Origin: Rhizobium sp. FKY42
Lineage (GTDB): Bacteria; Pseudomonadota; Alphaproteobacteria; Rhizobiales; Rhizobiaceae
Length of the DNA: 48,705 nt
NCBI RefSeq assembly: GCF_005222835.1
Contig: NZ_STGA01000059.1
Location: 1-48,705 of the forward strand
Reading direction: 5' to 3'
Shown in pieces: positions 1 to 7,486 of the stretch. Made by a program: the position numbers and the translations under genes. Within the stretch, counting starts at the first letter, position 1. The number at the start of each line of letters is the position of its first letter. Below the pieces are notes generated by a model. The model was not told where the DNA came from. It worked only from the letters and a program-made list of their open reading frames with translations, and did no database searches.

Positions 1-160
1 CCGAGTGATGCGCCGCAAGCCAGGGCAGAAACCGCACAGGCGTCTGGTACGGGTCCATGATCTGCGCATAAGGCACTGGCAAATCATCCGACATTCCCGC
101 AGCCAAAGCATACTCAAATGCCCCGGAAGAGGATGGGAGAAGCGGTTTTACCTCAGCCAT
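1..160 (-). CDS. I: Phage tail protein I (P2 gpI family), N-terminus, cut by window end
   Basis: Baseplate wedge/tail formation protein of P2-like contractile tails. Only the first 53 residues are in the window. They include the family hallmark FLPWLAAHHS, preceded by an acidic 'DDLPVP' and 'IMDPYQTPVR', as in gpI proteins where a leucine-proline-tryptophan-leucine motif begins the conserved domain. The start at 160 has GGAG six bases upstream; a second ATG at 163 is in frame but closer to the Shine-Dalgarno site. It overlaps the end of the preceding 99-residue gene. If base 1 is joined to base 48705, the frame stays open into the fibre gene. Intact gpI proteins are near 180-200 residues, so most of this one is missing here or has been lost. 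Family call is knowledge-based; position after J supports it. Confidence 0.72.
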   Translation of the reverse strand, partial: MAEVKPLLPSSSGAFEYALAAGMSDDLPVPYAQIMDPYQTPVRFLPWLAAHHS

Positions 161-452
161 CATCTTCTCCACTGCGAGCTTGCCGCAAGGATTCAGCGAT
201 AGCTGAAACATTCAGTTTCGGAGCCGAAGAAATGTTGATCACAGACGTAATTGATTGCTGGGTGCGAGCAGAAGCAGCAAAATGCAGCAACCGAAGGAAC
301 GCGGCATCATTCTCCATATCTTCCAAAAGCTCCAAATCCTCGCCTGATAGACGAATGAGCTCTATCTGTTGGGCATATCGTTCAGCCATGCGCTTCACAG
401 CAGAGAGATCAGCAAGCTGCTGCTCCAGGCTGTATTCTGGCTCAGCACTCAT
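153..452 (-). CDS. Small protein of unknown function between baseplate J and tail protein I
   Basis: Not recognised. The 99-residue acidic protein is rich in Glu, Leu and Ala, with a predicted helical first half (EQQLADLSAVKRMAERYAQQ) and no Cys or membrane segment. Its ATG overlaps the stop of gpJ in an ATGA junction and has GGAGGT six bases upstream, so it is clearly translated with the baseplate operon. The stop overlaps the start of gpI. P2 has no gene between J and I, so this is an insertion into the canonical order. By position it may be a baseplate accessory or a gpI chaperone, but nothing in the sequence proves it. Confidence 0.7.
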   Translation of the reverse strand: MSAEPEYSLEQQLADLSAVKRMAERYAQQIELIRLSGEDLELLEDMENDAAFLRLLHFAASARTQQSITSVINISSAPKLNVSAIAESLRQARSGEDDG

Positions 453-1393
453 GTTCGCACCTCCGGCGTAATCGTCAGGCCAGTCATCACCGGCACTTTG
501 TAGGGATCAGGGAATATCGAGACCGGCGACAGGTCACGCACCCGAATGACATTCGAGCCATAGGCGCTACCCGCCAGCAAACCGTCTGGGATTTCGCCGC
601 CGATGATGGTGCGTGACAGTGCGGCCGCACGCACCCGCGCCTCCGCTTCCGCCACCAGAACCGAGGGAGCCGGACCCATGCCCGGAACCTCAATCACCAG
701 CGAGACGGTATATTCCACCCGCGTGGCAGCCAGCACCGAAACGGCAACGCCCTCCGGTACTCGGTTGACCGAGCGAACCGCGCTCCGAACCGTCGCCAGC
801 TCCTCAGACGTGGGCACTCGCCCCGATGGGCCGATGATAATAACATCCGTATCGCCACGCCGACCGTGAACATCAAACCCGTTCACCCGCGCATCCCAAA
901 GACCAAGCGCCTTGTCTTCGGACTGAGGCCATGCGCCCCAGGCATCGAAAAGATATCGTCCGGCAGAACCGGCAGCAGGGGCGTCAAACGAGAGCAGATA
1001 TCGCTGCAACAGCGACGCATCGCCTTCCAGTATGGCGGGAGCGTTCGCCGTTGCCTCAACGATCGTTAGCCGCTCAATATTGCGGCCAGCCACCAGGGCA
1101 TCGAGATTGCTGCCCGTCGAAAGTGGCGCCAGCAAAGCCTTCAGCGCATCGTTGACGCGGTTGCGATCGAGGTTTCGCAGATAGCGCCAGGCTCGCGCCA
1201 CGACGATTGCCGGGTGCGTTTCAAGCTCCGCCTCTGTGAAGTCCTCCAGCGTCGGGTCCAGCTGCTGCTGGGCTGCCCATTCCAAAAGGAAACGGGCCTT
1301 GAAATCGGCCTGAAGCTGATCGAGCGAGACGGCTTCAATCGCCTGCGGCGCTGGCAGGCGCGACAGGTCGATCGCTGTTGGCGCATAGGTCAT
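449..1393 (-). CDS. J: Baseplate assembly protein J
   Basis: Baseplate wedge protein forming the outer ring of the contractile-tail baseplate. At 314 residues it is close to P2 J (about 300). Visible family features are the N-terminal 'LDQLQADFKARF' helix, a long helical section with 'YLRNLDRNRVNDA' typical of Baseplate_J, and a C-terminal ferredoxin-like repeat region with 'VLAATRVEYTVSLVIE' and 'RTIIGGEIPDGLL'. The start at 1393 overlaps the stop of gpW by an ATGA junction; the stop overlaps the next gene. Order V-(69 aa)-W-J-(99 aa)-I matches P2-type tails with two small additions. Confidence 0.93.
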   Translation of the reverse strand: MTYAPTAIDLSRLPAPQAIEAVSLDQLQADFKARFLLEWAAQQQLDPTLEDFTEAELETHPAIVVARAWRYLRNLDRNRVNDALKALLAPLSTGSNLDALVAGRNIERLTIVEATANAPAILEGDASLLQRYLLSFDAPAAGSAGRYLFDAWGAWPQSEDKALGLWDARVNGFDVHGRRGDTDVIIIGPSGRVPTSEELATVRSAVRSVNRVPEGVAVSVLAATRVEYTVSLVIEVPGMGPAPSVLVAEAEARVRAAALSRTIIGGEIPDGLLAGSAYGSNVIRVRDLSPVSIFPDPYKVPVMTGLTITPEVRT

Positions 1394-1779
1394 TGCAGCG
1401 TCACTCCGCCATTAAAGCCCAAGCCGAACGTTACGACACGCTCGACCGTGAAATCGCCAAGATGCCCGCGCGGGCGGAAATCGGCTTCGATGAGGAGGCC
1501 AGCCTGCCCCATTCGGAGCTTTTCAGCGGAACCCGTGACCAGCACGCGCCGGACCTTGAACCTCGGTTCCCACAGGTCGATTGCGGTGGCGATGAGCTGC
1601 TTCCAGGCGGCAAACAGGGCAGGCGTTACCGCCCGCCCCAGAAGCTCGACGACACCGCCGCCGAATTCCCGCAATAGCGGCACATCGCCCATGCGGGTCG
1701 AGAGGATGAAAATCACCGCCTGGGTGGCGCTATCGAGGTTGCTGATCCGCTTGCCGGTATGCCGGTCAATTCCCGCCAT
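1390..1779 (-). CDS. W: Baseplate assembly protein W (gp25-like)
   Basis: GPW/gp25 family baseplate wedge protein of 129 residues (P2 W is about 115). It begins with 'GIDRHTGKRISNLDSA', followed by 'SVIxIL-TRxGxxPxxREFG' type residues (here ILSTRMGDVPLLREFGGG), the family's most conserved core. In contractile tails this protein links the sheath-proximal hub to the wedge arms. The start overlaps the end of the 69-residue gene by 14 bases and the stop overlaps J. No regulatory signal of its own; it is read as part of the late tail operon. Confidence 0.93.
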   Translation of the reverse strand: MAGIDRHTGKRISNLDSATQAVIFILSTRMGDVPLLREFGGGVVELLGRAVTPALFAAWKQLIATAIDLWEPRFKVRRVLVTGSAEKLRMGQAGLLIEADFRPRGHLGDFTVERVVTFGLGFNGGVTLQ

Positions 1780-1975
1780 CGGGGGCTTCTGCCTTCGGCT
1801 TCGGGTCGATCAGACGTCCGAGCGAAAGATCATAGAGCGCCTCGGCAGGCGTCAGCTCCACCGTTTTTCCCTCGACCTTCTTGCCATTGATGAGGGTGAC
1901 ACCCTCGGACACCTGATAGGTGGTCACGCCGGTTCGTTCGCGGGCAGCGGGGGCTGCCACGGTTTTTTTCGCCAT
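1766..1975 (-). CDS. Small protein of unknown function between gpV and gpW
   Basis: Sixty-nine residues, not recognised. It starts with a basic Ala-rich stretch (MAKKTVAAPAARERTG), then 'YQVSEGVTLINGKKVEGK' and 'VELTPAEALYDLSLGRL'. The latter resembles short phage proteins in which a small beta hairpin is followed by a helix that reads 'TPAEALYDLxLGRI'. The start at 1975 lies 17 bases after the gpV stop with AAGGAG upstream. Tight packing between V and W and good codon usage support a real gene. Role in the baseplate is inferred from position only. Confidence 0.7.
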   Translation of the reverse strand: MAKKTVAAPAARERTGVTTYQVSEGVTLINGKKVEGKTVELTPAEALYDLSLGRLIDPKPKAEAPDGGN

Positions 1976-1992
1976 TGCTGGGCTCCTTCGAG

Positions 1993-2514
1993 TTAGTTGG
2001 ACGGCACAGCCGTGTCTTCTACGCCCTTGCGCACACCGCCGTGGATGTGGGTCGAGCCGATGTTCTTGCCGTCATGGGTGACCTTGCCACCCTCAATCTT
2101 CATGCCAGCGCCGCTGATCGTGATCGTGACACCGCCTGCCTTGATGACCAGAGCACGATCCTTGATCGAGATCCGCACGCCCGCATCCTCGAAGACATTG
2201 GCCTCCAGATCGTCACTCGGCGTCTTGTGCTCATCCGAATAGCCGCCGCGCAGCAAAAAGCCCTGACGCGGATCGCCGCCCGGATTGATGGCCATGGCGA
2301 TCTGGTTTTTCTTCAGCGGGATCGAGGTCTTGCCTGTTTCGGGATGCGGCAGCCAGGGCGAAAGCACCGGCTTGCCATCAGGACCGGGACCGAGATTGAG
2401 CCGGTAGCCCTTTGCCGCGTCCAGCTCCTCCACCGTGCCCACCTGCACCATGCGGGCGACGGTGTTTTTCAGCGCCTCCAGCTCCTGGCGCATTACGAGG
2501 ATGTCGTTAATCAC
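1993..2514 (-). CDS. V: Baseplate spike protein V
   Basis: P2 gpV-type baseplate puncturing spike. The start residues 'INDILVMRQELEALKNTVARM' followed by 'QVGTV' match the gpV/gp45 N-terminal helix leading into the OB fold. The middle has 'GPDGKPVLSPWLPHPETGKT', and the C-terminus repeats beta strands ending 'GKNIGSTHIHGGV', the HxH motif that binds metal at the spike tip (STHIHGG). I chose the GTG at 2514, which overlaps the upstream stop and has GGAG seven bases before it; an ATG at 2493 would remove part of the conserved helix. The product is 173 residues (P2 V is 211). Confidence 0.92.
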   Translation of the reverse strand: MINDILVMRQELEALKNTVARMVQVGTVEELDAAKGYRLNLGPGPDGKPVLSPWLPHPETGKTSIPLKKNQIAMAINPGGDPRQGFLLRGGYSDEHKTPSDDLEANVFEDAGVRISIKDRALVIKAGGVTITISGAGMKIEGGKVTHDGKNIGSTHIHGGVRKGVEDTAVPSN

Positions 2515-3292
2515 TGCCAAACTCCATGGGCTGCATGCCACGAACGTTCAAGCGGGCGTGCGTAAACGGCACCAGCTCATCAATATCCAGCGGGCCAAGG
2601 CCAATGGTTGCCATATCCTTGCGGGTGGCAAAAAGGCGCGATTGCAGTTTGCGCCATTCCGGCCAGTCTCGACCTTTGGCCAACAGCGCCCGCCAATCGG
2701 CTGCAAGCTCTGCATACTCCGGATCTGCCGCCATCAGGGCGAGCCCGCGCTCGATCGCCTCCGGAAGCTCATCACCGGGCAGTGGATCTGGCAGCACATC
2801 AAGATCGATCTGTACGAAGCGGGCGGCATGCTTGCGCTTGGTATCAGGATCAGCCGCTCGCGTATCCTTGACGCTATGGGTAGCCAGGACCAAATCGCGG
2901 AAAACCTCGGCCCACTCGCTTTCCGGCGTGTGCAGCACATGCCGCCACTGCCGGTCGAGAATATTGAGCGCGCCCTCCAGTGCGGCATCGGTTTCACCGA
3001 TGCCCTGGCGGATGACCGTGCCATTATCATCCTTGACCTTGCGGGCCGTCACAACAGCCGTCTGGATCAGCACACTGAGTGAGGTGTCGCGTCCGAGCAG
3101 GCCAATACCGCCGGGGGTCTGGTCTGATTGATCCGCCGTTTCGACCGAAACGACGATGACAGGCACTGCCTGCTCTTCAGCGAGACCGGAAATCCGCTCC
3201 ATGCGGCTATCAAAGACACAATCACCGGCCATGGTCTGGTCGCGCAGGGCCTCGACGATGGACAGCTGTATCAGCTGGCGCACAATGCTCAT
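2507..3292 (-). CDS. Head-tail or tail accessory protein of unknown function
   Basis: The 261-residue protein is not firmly recognised. The N-terminus 'MSIVRQLIQLSIVEALRDQT' and 'VPVIVVSVETADQ' resembles tail terminator/minor tail proteins that cap the tube, and the C-terminal half is helical and acidic (WRALLAKGRDWPEWRK). It lies between the capsid/joining genes and gpV, where head completion and tail completion proteins (P2 L, R, S analogues) are expected and otherwise missing. GAGGAT precedes the ATG by seven bases; the gene overlaps gpV at its 3' end. Role as tail completion or neck protein is inference. Confidence 0.75.
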   Translation of the reverse strand: MSIVRQLIQLSIVEALRDQTMAGDCVFDSRMERISGLAEEQAVPVIVVSVETADQSDQTPGGIGLLGRDTSLSVLIQTAVVTARKVKDDNGTVIRQGIGETDAALEGALNILDRQWRHVLHTPESEWAEVFRDLVLATHSVKDTRAADPDTKRKHAARFVQIDLDVLPDPLPGDELPEAIERGLALMAADPEYAELAADWRALLAKGRDWPEWRKLQSRLFATRKDMATIGLGPLDIDELVPFTHARLNVRGMQPMEFGSD

Positions 3293-3295
3293 GGG

Positions 3296-3679
3296 TCAGA
3301 TCCTCGACAGGTCACACACCACATTGCCGGGGTACGGCTCATAGGTGCGGTCAATGCGGTAATGCTCCACCGCCTTTGTAATGGGATGGGTGCGGGTGAG
3401 ATGGCACCCGGTATCCGGGGGCCATATGAGATCAGCCTGGGCGAAAGACACGGTGCGATGGTCGCTCATGAATTTCGCGTGGCCGGGACGTTCGCGGCCA
3501 CCGCCCAGCTGCTCAAGCTGCGGCTCGGCATCCATCCGCCCCTTCAAGGTCTGGGGCGCGCGATCGGGATCCGGCCGCATCCCCATTTTGCCCTCCTTCA
3601 TGGCGGTGAGGGTCACTTCCTCGCCCATGCGCTCCCGCGTCATGGAAGGCAGGAAACCGCGAACGCTTTCCAGATCCAT
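3296..3679 (-). CDS. Probable head-tail joining protein (unknown family)
   Basis: The 127-residue protein has no confident family. The C-terminal third 'TGCHLTRTHPITKAVEHYRI' and 'YPGNVVCDLSRI' reads as a small beta domain, consistent with an FII-like head completion or joining protein; the N-terminal half is Met/Arg rich. It sits after the capsid gene and before the 261-residue gene with only a few bases between them, so it is part of the head-completion block. The ATG has no convincing Shine-Dalgarno sequence and may rely on coupling to the upstream gene. Function is inferred only from place. Confidence 0.6.
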   Translation of the reverse strand: MDLESVRGFLPSMTRERMGEEVTLTAMKEGKMGMRPDPDRAPQTLKGRMDAEPQLEQLGGGRERPGHAKFMSDHRTVSFAQADLIWPPDTGCHLTRTHPITKAVEHYRIDRTYEPYPGNVVCDLSRI

Positions 3680-3685
3680 GGTGGT

Positions 3686-4177
3686 TCAAGGCTGCTGCTG
3701 AGAGGCTTCCGCCTTCAGCTCATCGACCGTGGCGGTGAGCAGAGCATCCCGGTCTGCTTGCGGCAAAGCGTTCCAGTCCTCAATCGAAAGGCCGGATTTC
3801 TCATGTGCCTTTGCGACGATCTCGCCAAGCGGCACGCTCTTGCCCGGTGCGATCTCCACCTGATCGGGCAGGATGTTGGAGCCGATGAGGGTCACGATGC
3901 CAGGATCCGGCTGATCTGGCGTTGGAGCAGCAGCAGGAGCCGGCTCTTTCGACTTTGGCGTCGAGCGGTTGTTCGTGGAAGCCTTGGGCTTTTCGACAAC
4001 AGCTGATGGCAACTCTGCCGGGATCGCAATCCGATCCTGAATAAGGCTTTTGCCGTAGAATTCTGGAACCTCGATCGGCTCGCGCGCATCGCAGTGCCGA
4101 TCCTTTGCAAGGTTCAGGATTGCGGCAGGAATAATTCCGCCTTGCAGGAAGGCGATGGTCATTTTCTTGGAAGCCAT
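3686..4177 (-). CDS. Phage protein downstream of capsid, possibly lambda FI-like packaging/neck protein
   Basis: 163 residues from the ATG at 4177, which has AAGGAT seven bases upstream; a further upstream ATG at 4216 lacks a site. Three parts are visible. An N-terminal hydrophobic stretch (FLQGGIIPAAILNLAKDR) comes first, then a central disordered Pro/Ala/Lys section (about residues 75-100). A C-terminal helical domain follows, with 'LSIEDWNALPQADRDALL' resembling HeH/LEM-type or FI-like helices. The position right after the major capsid gene is where lambda has FI. It could equally be a neck protein; I would not assign a function without a search. Confidence 0.62.
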   Translation of the reverse strand: MASKKMTIAFLQGGIIPAAILNLAKDRHCDAREPIEVPEFYGKSLIQDRIAIPAELPSAVVEKPKASTNNRSTPKSKEPAPAAAPTPDQPDPGIVTLIGSNILPDQVEIAPGKSVPLGEIVAKAHEKSGLSIEDWNALPQADRDALLTATVDELKAEASQQQP

Positions 4178-4262
4178 GGTGTGATCCTTACCGTTGGCAT
4201 ACTTGCAAATAGACATCAGGATGCCGCGAGAGGGGCGGCATCCTGATGCTCACAAGCGCCAT

Positions 4263-5273
4263 TCAGGCGAGAGTGAGTTTGCGCAAAACCTGCGGGCGGG
4301 TGCAGAGCGAAATGGCGTTCATCTGAACTTCCAAGTCGTAGCCCTTGCCGTTCCGCATCTCGATCAACTTCGCATAGAAGGGCAGGCCCGGCGTGTTGAC
4401 GGTCTCGTTGTAGTCAGCCGGTGCGAAGCGCGTGATGAACAGGCCAGGAACACCCTTCGGAATGACGCGCGCTTCGTCCGATGCGAAATAAGGGGAGCCG
4501 AGATCCGCCGTGGCCTTCGCGCCGGTTCTGTACCGCTCCCAGGTCGCGCCACCCCACTCGAAAACGTCAGGTACATCCTGGCGCAGTACTGCGGCTCCGT
4601 TGTTGTACAAGAATGTTTCGCGCACGGACTTGTGTCGCCACAGGGCTCGATGAAAATCGCGCCCGGTCCAGACATGCAGGCCGTCATAAGGCTCATCAAG
4701 GGAATCCTCGATCGAGTAAATGACGTCCTGAAACCTGTCACTGACTTGGGTGCTTTCTGTCGACAACTGCATCGAGACCGGGGCCGGAACCGCAATGCCA
4801 AAAGCATTGTAGCAATTGGCCAGGATCTTGCCGTTCTTCGAAAGAATGACACCTTTGACACCGCCGACGCGCTGGTGTTCCAACGTCATCGAGAGGTCCG
4901 CCGCGTGGCGCTGCGCCTTGCGATTGACGCGGCGCGTGACGGTTTCAAGCGTGCTTTCAGTACCGAACTCGCGCACGTTCTGGACCTCATCTGCCAGAAC
5001 GGAATCGTCACGCTGGTAATGTGGAACCTCAACCGCGATCTTGGTGCGATCGTCGTCGCCGGTCGTTTCACCAGCACCGCCGCGTGCAGTCGGCTCAACA
5101 AGAGCAAGTTTGCCGTCGCGCAGCTCAACAGAAATCATTGTCGTGCTGACGCTGTCTTCCTCGAAGATACCGCTCGCAGAAACTTGGCCGGGACGGTAGG
5201 GCACGGAGTTGACGGCGGCTGTCATGCTTTCCAGGCTGAAGGGGTCGCCGGTATGAACATTCACTGTGGACAT
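4263..5273 (-). CDS. E: Major capsid protein (lambda gpE family)
   Basis: 336 residues, nearly the same as lambda gpE (341). Recognisable features are the N-terminal 'PFSLESMTAAVNSVPYRPG' preceding 'FEEDSVSTTMISVELRDG', the middle 'RTKIAVEVPHYQRDD', and the C-terminal 'YFASDEARVIPKGVPGLF' with 'APADYNETVNTPGLPFYAK', all typical of Phage_cap_E. It assembles the icosahedral shell around the portal. AAGGAG lies upstream of the ATG at a good distance. It directly follows the decoration and scaffold/protease genes, which is lambda head order. This E is the head gene and differs from the P2 tail gene E at 43.6 kb. Confidence 0.95.
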   Translation of the reverse strand: MSTVNVHTGDPFSLESMTAAVNSVPYRPGQVSASGIFEEDSVSTTMISVELRDGKLALVEPTARGGAGETTGDDDRTKIAVEVPHYQRDDSVLADEVQNVREFGTESTLETVTRRVNRKAQRHAADLSMTLEHQRVGGVKGVILSKNGKILANCYNAFGIAVPAPVSMQLSTESTQVSDRFQDVIYSIEDSLDEPYDGLHVWTGRDFHRALWRHKSVRETFLYNNGAAVLRQDVPDVFEWGGATWERYRTGAKATADLGSPYFASDEARVIPKGVPGLFITRFAPADYNETVNTPGLPFYAKLIEMRNGKGYDLEVQMNAISLCTRPQVLRKLTLA

Positions 5274-5286
5274 TGAAGCGGTCTCC

Positions 5287-5670
5287 TTATCGAGCCTTGA
5301 TGTTGACGGCGCGCAGCTGGGTCAGCTTTGCCGTTTGTTTGGTGGCATCATCGACGCTCGCGTCGAAGATCAGCATCGGGCGCTTGACCTCGGCATCGTT
5401 GGCGATGATGACGGCAGGTACATCGTCGTTGGTTGCGTCGACCTCGTAGCCGAGGATTGCGATGGCCGTTTCCGCGCCTTCCTTGCCTGCAACCTGTGCA
5501 GCGGGTGATGGAACGAACTTGCCGGATGCAGTGATCTTGCCGAGCACTGTACCAGCCTTCACCTTGCCGGACCCAGCGAGGATCACGACGGTGTCTCGCG
5601 AGAGGTAGCCGTTTGCTTCCGTCAGAAGAAACGCGAGATCGCGGGGGGTTTCCGTGAATTTGCTCTGCAT
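5287..5670 (-). CDS. D: Head decoration protein (lambda gpD family)
   Basis: 127 residues, close to lambda gpD (110) with a short extension. It shows the family pattern 'LAFLLTEANGYLSRDTVVIL' followed by 'GTVLGKITASGKF', and a C-terminal section with 'AILGYEVDATNDDVPAVIIA' and 'RPMLIFD', as in Phage head decoration proteins that trimerise on the expanded shell and stabilise DNA-filled heads. GGGAG lies eight bases ahead of the ATG. It lies between the scaffold-like gene and the capsid gene, the expected place. Confidence 0.92.
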   Translation of the reverse strand: MQSKFTETPRDLAFLLTEANGYLSRDTVVILAGSGKVKAGTVLGKITASGKFVPSPAAQVAGKEGAETAIAILGYEVDATNDDVPAVIIANDAEVKRPMLIFDASVDDATKQTAKLTQLRAVNIKAR

Positions 5671-5673
5671 TGC

Positions 5674-6276
5674 TTACGCTCCCTTCAAAGCGTTGCGGCG
5701 CATTTCGAAGATGCTGGATGCAGAGATCTTCGGTTGTGCGGAGTTAGCTGAGGTGCCGCCCGGCTGTGCCAGTGCCGCCGCATTGAGGCGCTGCTGCTCG
5801 TAGGATACGGCTGGCGCTGTTTTTGCTGCCGGGGCAGGAGCCGGAGGCGGTGGATCGCTTGCAGGTGCGCTGGAATTCGCGCCTGCCGCAGGAACATGGG
5901 TTGCCACAAAGCTGACGACTGCATCCGCTGTCATGCCAGGGGCGCTTGCAGCAAGATCGAAAGCGGCGCTCATGCGGCCTGCATCCCCCTTGATGCCGTC
6001 TGCGGTGAAGACTGTCATCAAGCGATCGGTTGCGGCCTGTGCGCCATCCTGACCACCGGGGGCGGCGGCGCTGGGTGTTGTTGCGGGCGAGGCAGGAGAT
6101 GCCGCGCCGGTCAAAGTCTGGATACCAGACATGATACCTCCGGGGGAGTTTGCCTCGGCTTGAGGCGGTTCGGAAATGGACGCGTTGGCGTCCGGCTCAC
6201 CTTCGATCTGTTCGAGGGCATGGGTTTGCGCTCCGGAGCCAACGGCAAGCCGGATTGCAGAGAGAAGACGGGCCAT
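5674..6276 (-). CDS. Scaffold-like head assembly protein (Nu3 analogue)
   Basis: 200 residues from the ATG at 6276, with AGGAG eight bases upstream and four bases after the protease stop. It is low in complexity, with long Ala/Pro/Ser stretches (PPPPAPAPAAKTAPA) and an acidic helical section, and lacks Cys. These are features of scaffolding proteins that fill the prohead and are then degraded. In lambda the scaffold Nu3 is the nested 3' part of protease gene C. Here a separate reading frame takes its place, and a second ATG at 6132 has GGAGG directly in front of it, so a shorter 152-residue product may also be made. Scaffold role is inferred from composition and order. Confidence 0.72.
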   Translation of the reverse strand: MARLLSAIRLAVGSGAQTHALEQIEGEPDANASISEPPQAEANSPGGIMSGIQTLTGAASPASPATTPSAAAPGGQDGAQAATDRLMTVFTADGIKGDAGRMSAAFDLAASAPGMTADAVVSFVATHVPAAGANSSAPASDPPPPAPAPAAKTAPAVSYEQQRLNAAALAQPGGTSANSAQPKISASSIFEMRRNALKGA

Positions 6277-6280
6277 GGGG

Positions 6281-7201
6281 TTAGCTCCTGTTGACTTCGT
6301 TGACGAAGGCTTCGAACGCCTCCAGCGGATCCGCGATCGCATCGACCAGACCGAGCGAAAGCGCCTCGCTTGCGTTGTAGACATCGGCTTCGGTGGCGAG
6401 CGCCTTTGCCTTGGTGATGCGCCCGCGCCGCCCTGTGGCAACCGTTTGCGCGAACTCCAGCCGCATGGCATCGGCCATTGCCTGCCAGCGGGTCGCCACA
6501 GCATCGGGCAAGGCCTCGTAGGGATTGCCATCGGCCTTCTTCTTGCCTGCCCGGATGATGGTGAGGCGGATGCCCTCATTCTCAAGCGCCTGGCTGTAAT
6601 CGGCGTGGATCATGATCACGCCGATCGAGCCTGCGCCGCCAAAGCGCGGCATGATCACGCTGCGCGCCTGAGACGCGAGCAGATAACCAGCCGAATAGGC
6701 AAAATCCGTCAGGATCGAGATTGTGGGCTTTTCCGCAGAAAGGCGCGCAATGTCTCTGGCCGTTTCAAAACCGCCATTGACCTCGCCGCCATAGCTATCG
6801 GTTTCGAAGGCGACGCCTTTGACCTCTTTCGACTGACGGGCCAGGGCGATCTGCGCCTGAAGGCCTTGATAGGAGGTCTCGCCGGAATAGCTGCCCACCC
6901 AGCCGCCTTTATGGACCAGCGTGCCCTCGATCGGGATGATCGCGACACTGCCGACCATATCGAAGGGCAGCAGGTTGTTGGCTGCGAAGCGCCTTTCCAT
7001 TCGGTTGCCGACCTTGCCGGCAAGCGGTCGACCATTGGCACCGGCCACATGATCCACCGCACCGGCCGCATTGGTGACCACGATGGTATCGCCAGCAATG
7101 CGGCTGCCGAGGCCATGTAGAAAAGCCGCGGCCTTTCGTTCGTCATACATCAGCGGGGTGTTGAACACCCGCTGCGAGACCTGCGCATATCTAAAGCTCA
7201 T
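6281..7201 (-). CDS. Prohead protease, S49/SppA family (lambda gpC-like)
   Basis: 306 residues. It is a serine protease that processes the portal and scaffold during prohead maturation. Visible elements are the S49 beta-strand 'SVAIIPIEGTLVHKG', the conserved 'ETDSYGGEVNGGFETA' loop, the nucleophile region 'FAYSAGYLLASQA' (Ser about 170), 'GAGSIGVIMIHAD', and the Lys general-base loop 'IRAGKKKADGNPY' (Lys about 220). Lambda C is longer (439) because its C-terminal part carries the scaffold; that portion is here a separate gene downstream. GAGG upstream of the ATG. Next upstream are the gpW-like connector and the portal. Confidence 0.94.
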   Translation of the reverse strand: MSFRYAQVSQRVFNTPLMYDERKAAAFLHGLGSRIAGDTIVVTNAAGAVDHVAGANGRPLAGKVGNRMERRFAANNLLPFDMVGSVAIIPIEGTLVHKGGWVGSYSGETSYQGLQAQIALARQSKEVKGVAFETDSYGGEVNGGFETARDIARLSAEKPTISILTDFAYSAGYLLASQARSVIMPRFGGAGSIGVIMIHADYSQALENEGIRLTIIRAGKKKADGNPYEALPDAVATRWQAMADAMRLEFAQTVATGRRGRITKAKALATEADVYNASEALSLGLVDAIADPLEAFEAFVNEVNRS

Positions 7202-7210
7202 GGCCTGTCC

Positions 7211-7480
7211 TCAATAGCGGAATTTCCAGCGTCGGCCACAGGTGCGAGTGCCCTGCTTTTCCGCGCAGAGGCGCTCGTATCGCTGGATTTCCTGCTCCAG
7301 CAGCGCCGGTTTTGCGGGGGTAAACCGCACGCTTTCCTGCGTGGCGGTGGACTTGATCGAGAACTCCTCGACGTTTTCGCCCGCTGCCAGTTTGGTTTTG
7401 ACCAGGCGCAGCGCAGCAAGCACCTGGCACGGGTCATCGACATCGACGGGAGCGCCGCCGATTTTCTGCATGTTTGCCAT
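7211..7480 (-). CDS. W: Head-tail joining protein, lambda gpW-like
   Basis: 89 residues. The section 'LAALRLVKTKLAAGENVEEF' followed by 'VRFTPAKPALLEQEIQRYER' reproduces the gpW pattern: a helix ending in a short basic/glycine turn, a beta hairpin over the 'S-T-V-x-F' segment, and a second helix with a repeated hydrophobic spacing. Lambda W (68 residues) seals the portal vertex and offers the docking site for FII. In lambda, W lies between terminase and portal; here it follows the portal, six bases after its stop. The Shine-Dalgarno site is weak, suggesting coupling to the portal gene. Confidence 0.65.
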   Translation of the reverse strand: MANMQKIGGAPVDVDDPCQVLAALRLVKTKLAAGENVEEFSIKSTATQESVRFTPAKPALLEQEIQRYERLCAEKQGTRTCGRRWKFRY

Positions 7481-7486
7481 GGTGGA

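Noticed and set aside
4194..5276. 360-codon plus-strand ORF
   Set aside because: Antisense of the major capsid gene.
5674..6585. 303-residue form of the scaffold-like gene
   Set aside because: The first 100 residues are an out-of-frame shadow of the protease; the ATG at 6276 has the proper Shine-Dalgarno.
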